Shown in pieces: positions 1 to 10,798 of a stretch of 64,000 nucleotides of DNA. Numbering within the stretch: the stretch's first letter is position 1; each line of letters opens with the position of its first letter. The stretch covers positions 124,219,001-124,283,000 of the forward strand of contig JAZBRS010000029.1 of the NCBI GenBank assembly GCA_037176725.1, read 5' to 3'. The notes below the pieces were generated by a model. That model made no database searches, had not been told where the DNA came from, and worked only from the letters and a program-made list of their open reading frames with translations. The position numbers and the translations under genes are program-made. The stretch is from Posidonia oceanica (lineage: Eukaryota; Streptophyta; Magnoliopsida; Alismatales; Posidoniaceae).

Positions 1-1159
1 AAGACAGAACGAGCATGCAAAACGTGCCAAAAAGAAAGTGGGCACGCAAAATGGTGCCAAAAGCGAAGCGGGCACGCAAAACGGTGCCAAAGCAGGCGAA
101 ATAAAACATCGACAAAGCCATGCAGATGCAGATGCAAGGAGGAAGGGCAAGAGAAGCAAAGGGGAAGCAAACAGTGCGTGTGTGAGAACAGGCACTGTTT
201 AAGGACCGCGTAAAGTAGGTGTGAAGACCTACAAAGGGGAAGAGAAGCAAGTGGAGGGATTACTACTGTTTTGTGACTGTTTCCCACCAAAGTATCCCAT
301 GATGTGTCTCGCATGCTGCCAAAAGCTCGTGATGCGATCGGATCGTAGAAAAGGGGGAAGAAAGTCGCAATTAGTGGTGAATCCAAGGGAAACGCAACAC
401 AAAGCACTGGGAGTACGTGAAGAGAGGAAACGGAGTCGACAGATAAGAAGAGGAGGTCCTATTCTACATGCTCGAGAAATCAGAAAGCGAAAACAATGCA
501 TGGGATGCAAATGGTGTGCAAATGAATGCTGTGCAGGGGTTCAGGAGGACTTACCTTGGAAATCTTAAGCCTGATCTGAGAACTGCTTGGTCCATGCTGA
601 AGAGCGCTCCGCCGGGGTCATCCAGGTAGCTTGGTTGAGAAGATCCAATGGCCAGATCTGAAGATATTCCAGCTTCAAGGCAGAGGGGGCAGAACAGGGG
701 AGAAGAATGGATCTAGGTGTACAGGAGGTCCTAGGGATGTGCACAACAGGTCCTTCCATGTAAATGGGAGCTAAGAATGCTTAAGTGTGTGCAGGAATGC
801 CAAATGCAAGGATGCATGAGTGCATTGCATGCAGAAATGCAAGAAAAGACCTAAGGATGATTTTTCAGAAAACTTGGGAACTTATGTGCAATTTTTGAAA
901 AAGTGAGGGTCTAAATGCAAAGATTTTGAAAAGTTAGGGGGATTTTGTGCAAGGTTTTTGAAAACTGGAAGGTATGAGTGCAATTTTGCAAAATGCAGGG
1001 TTCAAAATGCAATTTTATAAGGTAAACATGCATTTGGATAAGTTTTGAAATCATATGGGTGATTAACATGCAATTTTAAAATATGCAAGGGTTGAAATGC
1101 AATTTTGTAAGCAAAATAGTGGTCTTAAATGGTCTGAGAATGCAAACAGAGCACCTATA

Positions 1160-1435
1160 TGCAATTTTTAAATATGCAGGGTCTAAAATGCAATTTTATA
1201 GGCAAAAATATGCATTTAAATGAATTTTATAAGCATGCAGAGGACCTATATGCAATTTTAAAACATGTAGGGTCTAAAATGCAATTTTATAAGGAAAATT
1301 TGCATTTAAATGAGTTTTATAAGTATACAAAGGACCTATATGCAATTTTAAAACATGCAGGGTCTAAAATGCAATTTTATAAGCAAAATATGCATTTAAA
1401 CATATGCTGTGCATTAATGAAGGACTTATATGCAA
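1160..1435 (-). repeat. 90-bp tandem repeat inside T1 LTR
   Basis: A unit carrying TGCAATTTTAAAACATGCAG starts at 1160, 1251 and 1341, a period of about 90 bp. More degenerate TGCAATTTT-bearing copies extend left to about 880. The 5' LTR carries the same array at about 23055-23330, so it predates the T1 insertion. The 103-residue ORF across it is only the repeat read in frame. Confidence 0.85.
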
Positions 1436-3289
1436 AAATCAGGAAGTATGGGGGATGTAATGCAATGTAGTAAGAAAAATTGAAAAATAAATGCTTAAGT
1501 TAACAGAACAGAGGACTAAAGTGCAAATAAGGGAAACAACAGGGTTTAAAAATGCAATTTACTAAGGTAAAATTAAAGCATTAAATCCGATTATTGATTG
1601 AAGAACTAACATGCAAAAATGGAAAACCAGAGGGCCTGAACTAAAATAAACATTAAAAGAAAACACAGCAGAAGGACCATCATGCAATTAGGCAGTTTTT
1701 TAAGTTTTTCATGTAATTTCATATGATTTAAATTCGGAATTAAATGAATCTTAAACCGAGGCAGGACCAGAATATTGTAAAGTAAAAACAGGAACTGAAA
1801 ATGCAATTTAGTAACAAAATAGCTTAGCTAACAGAAAATAAATGAACAGTGGAAAGCCAGCGGCCATGGCACTGTAGCACAGAGCTACTTGTCGCCATGA
1901 CCGGTGGAGAGGGGCTGCTGGGGACGCGATGGAAGGTCGGCAACGTTCACCGGAGGCTGACGGAGATCTGGGAGGCGTTGGCGCGGCTTGGTGCTGCCTG
2001 GAGCAGGCCGTAGAGCTGAACGGAGCTCTGCAGACCTGCTCGGAGGCAGGGAAGATGATCGGAGCGTCGTCGTGGCATTCTGAAGCCACCGGAGTGATCC
2101 TGGAGTCAGTGCGGAGCTCGGGCGATCCCTGGATGCGAGTTCTGCAGCCGGAGCGACGATTCCAGTCGCGGAGCTCGCCGGAGAAGACGAGACGACGGCG
2201 GCGACGACTCGACGGAAGAGGAAAGGAAACACTAAACTAAAAGGCGGAAAAGCACGAGAGGAGAAAAACTAAACTACAGGGGAAGAGTGGTACCTGATTC
2301 GGCAGCTGAGAAGTCCCCCCGACGTCTGCTGCTTCAGTGCTTGCTGGCGGAGGTCGTCCGGAGATTGCAGGTGCTGTCGACGGCTCGGGAGTGCTGGGAT
2401 CCACTTAGTGACGTGCTCCGATGCTTTCTGGACGTCCGAAGTGAAGCTTCGCGGCCCAGAGGAAGATTCGACTTCAGTGGGTTTAGCAGAGGCTGCCGGA
2501 GATGGGGGAGGTGTCTGCTGCTCTTCGGATCGATTGGAGGGTACCGGCGAGCTTCAAGAGGGTTCATGAGTGTTTCTGGATGCTCAGGAGGGTCAGTGGA
2601 GGCTTGGAGGAGAGGGCTGCTGGGTTGATTTCTGGGCAGAATGGATCGCAGGTGTTTGTGGTGATGGATTTGGTTTGTGGTGAGGGTTAGAGCTGAAGCT
2701 CAGGTGCTCTGGGTAGGTGAGATTCTGGAGAGTTGCTAGGTGGAGTTTGGAGGGATTTGGTGGTCTGGTGTGCTCGGAATTTTGAGAGGAGGGGGTGTTG
2801 GGTTCTGCTGTGTTTTCAGGGGATTGGGGGTAGTTTCCGGGTTGGATTTGGGAGAGGAACGGGTGGAGTGTGTTGCTGGATGTTGGGTGGTTTTGGGGGA
2901 TGAACTTGGAGTGATTTGTTGGTTGGGAAGGGGCTTGGATTAGTGGAAAAGAAGAGGAGGAAGCTGCTGGATTCAGAGGAGGAGAAAGGAGTGGAATTGG
3001 ATGGCTTCTCTCGCTCTCTGGTTGCTCTCTCTCAGGGGACGACGAAAAGGCGATGAAGGAGGAGGATGCTGTGGGTTTTAAGCAGTTGAAGGAGGACGAG
3101 CACGTAGTGGAATTCGAATTCCACCGACGGGAGGCTGCTGCTGCAGAGGAAGGACGGCCGGAGGTGATGGCAATTAATGCCCCCCCCCAGAGAAGTTGCT
3201 GAGACACGAGAGAGGTGGAGATGAGTTGGAGGCTGAGGTGATCGGGAGGGAAGAAGAAAATCAAATTTGAAGACGAGAGAGAGAGAGCT

Positions 3290-3538
3290 GGCGCGGGAGA
3301 AAACTAATGAAGAAGAAGAAGAAGAAGGAGGGAAGAGGAGGAAGAGGATGTGTGCAGGCCGGGCCGCGAAGGAAAAGAAAAAAAGAAAGAAAGAAAAAGG
3401 GAAGGAGGGGAACGGGCCGGACTGGGCCCAGGAAAAAAGAAAGAAAAAAATAGAAAGAAAGGAAGAAAGGGAAAAGAGGAGGGGAAAGAAGAAGGAAATA
3501 AAAAAGATAAAAATAAAACAAAATAGAAAAAGTTTTTA
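3290..3538 (-). repeat. Homopurine (plus strand) tract in T1 LTR
   Basis: About 240 bp is almost pure A/G on the plus strand, rich in GAAGAAGAAG and AAAGAAAGAAA. It is followed at once by about 700 bp of T-rich DNA. The same junction occurs in the 5' LTR (about 25150-25430) and in the solo LTR (about 37450-37680). No gene is supported. Confidence 0.8.
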
Positions 3539-4980
3539 GAATAGTTGTGCTTAAAGTTAGGATTTTGATTAAGTTTTTTAATAGTTGTTTTTAATTGGTT
3601 AATTAGGTTTAAAGAGATTTAGTTTTGATTAGGGTTTTTAGGGTTTTCTTTGTTTTTGATTTTGTTTAAATGTTTGTTAAGTCTTTTAGGTTGTTTTTTT
3701 TAATTATGTTTTTCTTGTTAAATACTTGGGATGTTAATTAGGATTTTTTAAAGTATTTTTAAAATTAATTAGGGTGAGTTTTAGATTTTTTGATTTTAGC
3801 CTTTTTTTCTTAAGTCTTCTTTGATTTGTTTTTTATTTTTGTTTGTTAAGTTCTTTTAATATTTTTTAGGTTAGGTTTTCCTGTTAGGTTTTTAATTAAG
3901 TGTTCTTAGATTTTTGATTGTTTGTTTTTATTTTTTAATTAAGTTTTCGAATCGTTTCTTTTAGAATTGTTAAGTTAAGTTTTTCTTTCTTAATTACTAG
4001 CCCTTGCATTTCTTAAGTGTTTTCTTTCTTTTAGGATTTGTTTTCTTGATTGTTTTTAATAGGATTTTTACTTTGGCTTATTTTGGTTACATTTTGGTTT
4101 TTTCCTTGATTTTACAGCATTTTCTTTTTGTTTGTTTTGCATTTTTTAGCTTGCATTCATGGCTTTCCATTTTAGCTAGATTTAGTTTTTAATTGTTTGT
4201 TCAATGGTTTTAATTATTTCTTTTAGGGTTTTGGTTTGTTTTCTTTTTGTTTTAGAGTTTTAGAGGTTTTTAAGGATTTTTAGGGATTTAGTAAGAGAAA
4301 GGAAAGGAAAAGGAAAAGGAAGAAGGAAAATGAGAAATGAGGGAATAAAGATGAAAGAGAGGAGTGGAGGGAAAATAATTTTTTGAAAACCAAAGAAAAT
4401 GCTAAAAATAAGATAAAAATATAAATAAGATTCAGAAGAGATAGATGCACAAGGGGGGCCCACAGCCAGGCAAGAAGAAGGGAGAGAAGGGGGTGAAAAG
4501 AAGGAGGATAATCAGGAGAGAGAGAGAGGAGAGAGAAAAGAATAATCTAGGAGAGAGAAAAGGATAATTTAGATAAATGGAGGGGTTAGGGGTTTTGAAA
4601 AGAGCTGAAATTTGGGGAGTGTGTGGCCTAGCGTCTCTAGTATTCGACCTAGGGTTTGGGTTTAGTTTTGGGAAAGTTTTAGAAGGGTTTTGAGGTGTAG
4701 AAAAAGGGTAGTTTTACTTAGGTTTTCTAGGGTTTTTTGGAGTGGTTTTGGGTTGAAATTTTGTGGGTTCTTGGGTAAGTTTGCTAAGTTGGGAATGGTG
4801 TGTTTCCCTATGATTTTGGGTAGTTTTTTGGACTTGGGAAAGGGGTGTATTTCTAGGTTAAGTTTGGGCTAGTTTTGGAGAGAAGGATGAAGAGGATTGT
4901 GTAGGTTTGGACCTAGATTTGAATCTAGAAGCTACCAGGAGATTCCAATTGATCAAGCCTGTCAAAATGGGATGTCAACA

Positions 4981-4994
4981 GATGCCCCTCTTTG
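4981..4994 (-). promoter_or_regulatory. Polypurine tract of T1 (plus-strand primer)
   Basis: On the minus strand CAAAGAGGGGCATC directly abuts the LTR start TGTTGACA. The position next to the 3' LTR and the AAAGAGGGG purine run are what a plus-strand primer needs. T2 has AGGGAGGGACATT at the same place, with the same trailing CAT. Confidence 0.85.
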
Positions 4995-5180
4995 AGCGAG
5001 GTCAAGCGATGCGAGGCCGCTGCTCAGGGTTGACAAGACACCCCATCTGATCGACGGGAGCAGAAGATTGCTATTGGCGTGAGTTACTTATTCGATGGAT
5101 GCACCGAAAGTCGTTGCTCGTTGCCGCAATGCAAAGTGCAGGTGCAGATGGATGAGATGCAATGTATGCAATGCATGCTA
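4995..5180 (-). other. Conserved subterminal block upstream of T1 PPT
   Basis: Read on the minus strand, this block carries CGGCAACGAG, ACTTTCGGTGCATC, CGAATAAG, ACTCACGCC, TGGGGTGTCTTGTCA and CGCTTGACCTCGCTCA, ending at the polypurine tract. The same words occur in the same order in T2 at about 55240-55371. The long tandem arrays on its outer side differ between the two elements, so this block is conserved against a fast-changing background. No ORF is shared, so it is probably a cis-acting RNA or DNA element. Confidence 0.7.
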
Positions 5181-5534
5181 ATGCAAATGCAATGCAAATG
5201 TTAGTGCAAAAGTTAGTACAGCTAAGAATGCTGATGCAGTGCAGATGATATTGATGATGTTAGACTAGTATCCAGTGCTAGAAAGGGAAAGCGCAAAGAT
5301 GATGCATAAGAAGAATGCTAAAAAGAGAAACGCGATGCGGCGCAAAGACCCAGCAGGCAGGCCAAACTTGCGCGACAAGGCGAGAAAGAATAGTACAGCT
5401 TGTCCCTGCCTGGGGAGCAAGCTAGCAAAAAGGGTGCGAGGGGAGAGAGGCCGACTCTCCTATCACAAAGGGATGTGGGACTTAGCTTTCCTAGGACAAA
5501 GTCACGCGAAGAGGGTGATAAGGTGTTGGGCTTA
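5181..5534. other. T1 3' UTR between subterminal block and tandem array
   Basis: The first part is TGCAAATG-rich. The rest holds a 109-residue plus-strand ORF with no recognisable domain, antisense to the element. Nothing supports a gene here. Confidence 0.6.
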
Positions 5535-6600
5535 TTGGCCGGATAGTTTATGGTCCTATCAACCGGAAGCGATAGTTTACGGACCTATCAACCGGAAGCG
5601 ATAGTTTACGGACCTATCAACCGGAAGCGATAGTTTACGGACCTATCAACCGGAAGCAGTTGTGAGTGATAGTTACTGGATATCAGCTATAAAACATGAT
5701 TGTGCAGGATAGTTTAGGGTCCTATCAATCGGAAGCGATAGTTTACGGGCCTATCAACCGAGAGTGATAGTTTACGGGCCTATCAACTGGGAGCGATAGT
5801 TTACGGTTCTATCAACTGGAAGCACAATCCATGAGTGATAGTTACTGGTTATCAGCCGTATAACGCAAATGCCAGAGAATGATAGTTTACGGTCCTATCA
5901 ACCGGAAGCGATAGTTTACGGGCCTATCAACCGGAAGCGATAGTTTACGGGCCTATCAACCGGGAGCGATAGTTTACGGTCCTATCAACCGGAAAAGGCA
6001 TTTGCGAGTGATAGTTACTGGATATCAGTCGTATAACATGATTGCCCAGCGATAGTTTACGATCCTATCAACCGGAAGCGATAGTTTACAGACCTATCAA
6101 CCGAAAGCGATAGTTTACGGGCCTATCAACCGGGAGCGATAGTTTACGGACCTATCAACCGGAAGCGATAGTTTACGAACCTATCAACTGGGAAGTGCAA
6201 TCATGAGGGATAGTTACTGGTTATCAGCCGTATAATGCAATTGCAAGTGATAGTTTACGGTCCTATCAACCGGAAGCAATAGTTTACGGGCCTATCAACC
6301 GGGAGCGTTAGTTTACGTGCCTATCAACCGGGAGCGATAGTTTACGGTCCTATCAACCGGAAAGTGCAATTGCAAGGGATAGTTACTGGATATCAGCCGT
6401 ATAACGTAATTGCAAGTGATAGTTTTGGATATCAGCCCAGGATGAGTTTTGGATCATCAGCCAGAGAATGATAGTTTACGACCCTATCAACCAGAAAGTG
6501 CAATTATGAGGGAAAGTTGCTGGATGTCAGCCGTATAACACAACTGCGGGCTAGATAAGACACCAGCCCAAGATGATAGTTTACGGTCCTATCAACCAGA
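5535..6600 (-). repeat. 29-bp tandem array with higher-order structure, T1 3' UTR
   Basis: The monomer is GATAGTTTACGG-ACCTATCAAC-CGGAAGC, 29 bp long. It runs in blocks of about three to five, separated by a spacer containing GTGATAGTTACTGGATATCAG and CGTATAAC, which gives a higher-order period of roughly 180-190 bp. Each monomer contains the dyad GATAG...CTATC. Short sections are diverged. Tandem arrays just inside the 3' LTR are a known property of Tat/Ogre elements and a known source of plant satellites. Confidence 0.93.
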
Positions 6601-6850
6601 AAGAGCAGTGATTGATTGATTATTGATTGATTGATTAATTGATGATTGATGATTGAGTGATTGATTGATTGATAAGAAAAAGAGTGATTGATTGATTGAA
6701 AGTTTGATAAGAAAAGGAGTGATTGATTGATTGAAAGTTTGATAAGAAGAGGAGGGATTGATTGATTGAAAGTTTGATAAGAAAAAGAGTGATTGATTGA
6801 TAAGAAAAAGAGTGATTGATTGATTGGAAAAGATTGATAAGAAAAAGATT
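6600..6850 (-). repeat. GATTGATT-rich tandem array, T1 3' UTR
   Basis: This is a low-complexity array of GATTGATTGATT blocks joined by AAAGTTTGATAAGAAAAAGAG, with a unit near 40 bp. It lies between the 29-bp array and the 30-bp array. The overlapping ORFs, rich in Ser, Ile, Asn and Gln, are translations of the repeat. Confidence 0.9.
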
Positions 6851-7503
6851 GATAAGATATCGGACTTATCGGCCGGCAAAGGGAAAGGGGTGATAAGATA
6901 TCGGACTTATCGGCCGGCAAAGGGAAAGGGGTGATAAGATATCGGACTTATCGGCCGGCAAATGAATAAAAGAATAGAATGATAAGATATCGGACTTATC
7001 GGCCGGCAAAGAGGGCATGAAGGAATTATAAGATATCAGACTTATCGGCCGGCAAAGGGAAAGAGATGATAAGATATCGGACTTATCGGCTGGCAAATGA
7101 ATAAAAGAATAAAATGATAAGATATCGGACTTATCGGCCGGCAAAGAGGGGATGAAGGAATGATAAGATATCGGACTTATCGGCCGGCAAAGGGAAAGAG
7201 ATGATAAGATATCGAATTTATTGGCCGGCAAATGAATAAAAGAATAGAATGATAAGATATCGGACTTATCGACCGGCAAAGAGGAGATGAAGGAATGATA
7301 AGATATCGGACTTATCGGCCGGCAAAGGGAAAGAGATGATAAGATATCGAACTTATCGGCCGGCAAATGAATAAAAGAATAGAATGATAAGATATCAGAC
7401 TTATCGGCCGGCAAAGAGGGGATGAAGGAATGATAAGATATTGGACTTATCGGCCGGCAAATGGAAAGAGATGATAAGATATCGGACTTATCGGCCGGCA
7501 AAT
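6851..7503 (-). repeat. 30-bp GATAAGATATCGG array with three-part higher-order unit
   Basis: The core GATAAGATATCGGACTTATC plus GGCCGGCAAA repeats about 17 times. Short linkers follow an order of GGGAAAGAGAT, then TGAATAAAAGAATAGAAT, then GAGGGGATGAAGGAAT, giving a unit of roughly 130 bp repeated about four to five times. Every core holds the inverted repeat GATAAG...CTTATC. A 211-residue minus-strand ORF across it is only the repeat in frame. Confidence 0.93.
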
Positions 7504-8093
7504 GAATGGGTTTCGCGAGGGCGAATCATCCCATGATACCAGGAATATCATGGGGGAAAGAGAGGGAGAGTGATACCAAGGGGCGATCAAAAGATGCCCC
7601 TAGTATCAGGATGATACCAGGGGTCGGCCAGCGCGTCCTTGGCATCGAAAGCAGAGGATGAAGACAAAACTGTCGTGTTTGCTAGACGAGTAGTTTGGAG
7701 TACCAGTCCAAGGATGATGATAGGTTGACGGACCTATCGCCGGGCAGTTGGGGGTGCCAGCCAAGGATGACAAGTTGACAGACCTATCCTCGGGTAGTTG
7801 GGGGTGCCAGCCTGCTGATGAAGATTCAGATGACGGTGCCTGACAGCTTTGCTTGTTCAGATGTCATGGGTCAGCAGTTGGGTTGATTGAGGAGGACTTT
7901 CCTGCAGTGTTTGGCAGCAAGTCTGGCCAAGGGCCCTACAGATATGATTGATATGATCATGTATGCACTTGTAGCAGATTTGAAATGCAAACAGATGGCT
8001 CAGAATGCCTTTGTATTGATTGAACTTGATTACATGCCTGTGATAGGCCAAAAGTTTACAGCAGAAGATAGACTGGCAGTTACAATGGACGCT
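7504..8093 (-). other. T1 3' UTR spacer downstream of PMD ORF
   Basis: This non-coding stretch matches T2 53128-53577 and T2-prime 33232-33686. Shared words on the minus strand include GGCCAGACTTGCTGCC, AGGAAAGTCCTCC and CCTGGTATCATCCTGATAC. It also contains the dyads ATGATACCAGGAATATCAT and GATAGGTTGACGGACCTATC. A plus-strand 206-residue ORF that starts here runs antisense to the PMD ORF and is a shadow. Confidence 0.7.
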
Positions 8094-9295
8094 CTAATCG
8101 GTCTGGGCTTTCTTTGCCTTTTTGGAATCAGGGAACTGCAGAGCGCCAGGAGGTATCTCATTGATAGGCCAGAGAGCTTGTACCTCAGTCAGATATTCGG
8201 GAGTATATCCCGAGCCTTGTGCAGATGCCAGGTCAGTAGACCGCACTCCATGCTGCATGAGATCAGCCAGCTTGGTTGTAGCAGATGTTGTCCCATAAGG
8301 ATATGCTTGAAGGAGCCTTGGGGCTGTGCTGTCTATGAAGGCGCCCTGCTGGAGGCCGAACTGCCGCATGACCCATATGGGGTGATACTCCATGCCTCCG
8401 GTGAATCCAGGCAGCACCACGAGTTGTGCATTGCGGGTATCGAAGAAGATAGTGAAAGGTTCAGCCGCAGATGGGATGATGCGCCACGTGACGGTGTCAT
8501 CCGTTAGCTCAGATAGCTTCTTGTATTCTTCGGGGACCTTCTTGATTGTCCTGGCGTGGCCGCTGTTACAATATGTTTCAATGATGTGGCCCCGGGGGCG
8601 CAGCTAGTTCAGTTCAAGGTGTGCGGCCAGCCAGATTTGTACTAGCACTCCGCAGCCGTGGAAGTGGCGGCAGCGGTGGGAGATGTGGTCCAATCCGCAG
8701 TAAGTTTCAGCCAAGACGACTGGTGCTAGGTCGATTTGCCTAGTCACCACAGCAAGTGCGATTTCAGCAATTTCTATCGCGACTGTCATCCGGCCACGAG
8801 TGAAGATCAGCTCTCCCAAAAATTGAGTGACAAATCCCCGAAGCCACAGATCATCTCCGAGTTTAGCACGCTTGTCTATGATCTCATCGAAGTAGTGTAA
8901 GCGCAGCATGGGCGTGGGGCCGCTGGTGCAGATCAGTTTTTGCTAGCACCGATCAGTAGATAGCCCAGAAGCTTGCAGAGGACCGCTATGTATTTGTCGC
9001 ACCTCATGAAAATGGGCGGTCCCATCAGCCGGGAGAAGCCACAGATGCGGTGCACCTCTTCCAGAGTAGGTGTCAGCTCAGTCCTTCCGAAGCGGAAGAC
9101 ATGGTGCACCGGCTTCCTGAATCTTGCGGCAGCGCACAGAAGATGACAGCTTACTTCGACATCAGCCGCCTTCAGCAATTTCGTGGGTATGCCCCAGAGG
9201 CGTAGCTTCTCACTGTCTTCCTAAGTAAGCTTGCCAATCCAGCCCCGCAGGGCTTCAGAACAGTGCATTGGGGTTTCAAGAGTTGGATATCCCAT
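8094..9295 (-). pseudogene. Plant-mobile-domain (PMD/MAIN-like) extra ORF of T1, broken
   Basis: The reading frame starts at ATG 9295 (MGYPTLETPMHC) and ends at TAG 8094. It carries TPTLEEVHRICGF, a PMD-type signature (the family's hallmark is 'TLEDV..LLG'), then LWLRGFVTQFLGEL and EYHPIWVMRQFGLQQGAF near the end. PMD proteins include Arabidopsis MAIN and MAIL1 and many transposon-encoded relatives; their biochemical activity is not established. It sits in sense between integrase and the 3' LTR, where Tat elements are known to carry extra ORFs. It is interrupted by a TAG near 9220 and a frameshift near 8985. T2 carries the same ORF at 51891-53127, so it belongs to the element. Confidence 0.75.
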
Positions 9296-10798
9296 GGCGC
9301 AGGCCACAGGGTGAAGCAGGCAGATGCTGCAGAGCTTGAAGGTACCTATTATCAACACTATAGGCAGTCAGATCACACAGGCATATAATCTTTAACAGAA
9401 AGCAGAATCTGAGACTGATAAAGCAGTTCAATATGTATTCAGCAGTTAATATCAGAACTAAGCAGTTAAGCACAGATAAGCAAAGGAAATCTGTAGCAGT
9501 CTTGTGGACACAGGGGTAAGGACTGGCAGGAGATCTGGACCAGCACAGCCCGAGCAGCGTCAACGCGTGCTTAGCAAGAAGTACTGTCTCAGAGTCAGGG
9601 CAAGTTGCAGAGCGGAACGATTGATAAGAAGGAAAGGATGATTGGAGATGCATGTATGCGTGATGCAGGTTGATATGCTTAAGAGATGATTAGTATGGTT
9701 GGGTGCCCTTAGCATACGGAGTGCTTTGGTGCCTACTGCAGAGGAAGGGAGTGGTCCCTGACTCACTGGGCACTACTTGGACTCTTAGCTTGCTGGTGGC
9801 ACTCCGAAACGGGTGTTGGCAGTATACAGGTGGTGGTGTGGTGAGGACAGACTACCTGCCAAGCTCTCAGGACCTACACCTATTCTTTCTACTCTCATTT
9901 TTTATTTCTCCCCCATGGGTGTGCAGGCTTTCTCTGCCCCTGGTTAGGAGACGGTAAGTGTTTGCTTTTGGAGGGAGGTGGTAGACCCTTTTTTAGGCTT
10001 ACACCCTTGGGTCTTTTGTAAGGTACGGGGGGATGATATTGCCTGTATTTTCGGGTTGATCCTCGTCTAACCCTTTTCTTTTCTTTTTTTTTCTTTTTTG
10101 CTTACCTCTTCTCTTCTCTTTTTTTTTTGTTTTTGTTTGCTTGCTTGATTTCTCTTTTTCTCTTTTTTTTTTTTCACAGGCTTTTGCTATCCCCATTTTG
10201 GAGGTAAAAAGAAGGGTGTTTGGGTTGTAATGGATGTGGACTTTGGATCTGCTATGTGATGGGTTGAGGGAACAGGGTTGGACTGCACACCCCTATCTCT
10301 AGGGCCGGCTTCTGTCTTCGTCTTCTCTTCCTTGGACGTGCCCAAGCCTAGATGCCTATTCTCACTTTTCCAAACTCACATCCTAGCATTTTTCTCCCTC
10401 AGAGGTGTATGTCCTTACGAGTTTAGGCAGTTCGCCTATCCTGATTGATGGTGGCTCCCTCACTAGCTAAGGCATCTGAGTAGTGCCGGGTGAGGCTGGG
10501 TGGACTCTTTCCAGAGCAGGCAAGCACTTTCGATTTTCATTACCAGGCAGAAGATGCAATGCATGATTTGAGAGGATGACGATGATGATTTGAAAAGAGA
10601 GATGATGCAAGAGTAGGATGGAGGAAGCATAAGCGGATGTTCAAGAACAAAAGTAAGAGACAAGATAGAATATGCAGGTAGGATGAGAATGTAAGGAGCG
10701 AGAATGTAAGTGTATAGGTGGGAGAAGAGTATCTGCAACGGGGCCACCTTCGGCTACTGATAGTACTTCTTGAGGTAGCAGAGGTTGACGGGCTCAGA
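9296..10798 (-). other. T1 spacer between integrase and PMD ORF
   Basis: This is non-coding. A plus-strand pyrimidine tract (about 10060-10180, TTTTCTTTTTTTTTC runs) corresponds to the A/G tract at 50990-51110 of T2. Part near 10480-10560 (CAGAGCAGGCAAGCAC) matches T2 near 50600-50650. No conserved frame links integrase to the PMD ORF, so the latter may need its own transcript or splicing. I see no promoter I can defend. Confidence 0.6.

Larger units (their letters stand above)
1..4980 (-). repeat. 3' LTR of T1, partial
   Basis: This region matches 21747-26864 along its whole length, with few substitutions by eye: about 4 in the first kilobase after the tandem repeats, more in the 1.1-2.6 kb section. 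The LTR start, read on the minus strand, is at 4980 (TGTTGACATCCC). Blocks in plus-strand order are the tail of a 30-bp tandem repeat (1-95), a splice-donor-like site (549-555), a 90-bp repeat (1160-1430), a GC-rich segment (1840-2660), a homopurine tract (3290-3538), a T-rich stretch (3540-4260) and a region rich in CCTAGGGTTTT (4600-4900). The LTR's low-coordinate end lies outside the window. The small ORFs here are not supported as genes. Confidence 0.93.

Noticed and set aside
2593..3264. 223-residue Ser/Pro-rich minus-strand ORF in the T1 LTR GC-rich segment
   Set aside because: Shortened in the other LTR copy (157 residues at 24520-24993), low-complexity and without a domain; more likely leader sequence than a gene.
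5535..6480. CRISPR-like array (29-bp repeats)
   Set aside because: Repeats are directly tandem with no unique spacers, in a plant retrotransposon 3' UTR.
6866..7501. 211-residue minus-strand ORF rich in SDILS and PADK words
   Set aside because: It is the 30-bp tandem array read in frame; a unit divisible by three gives long open frames on several strands.
7887..8507. 206-residue plus-strand ORF over the T1 PMD region
   Set aside because: Antisense shadow of the PMD ORF; T2 has no matching antisense protein.
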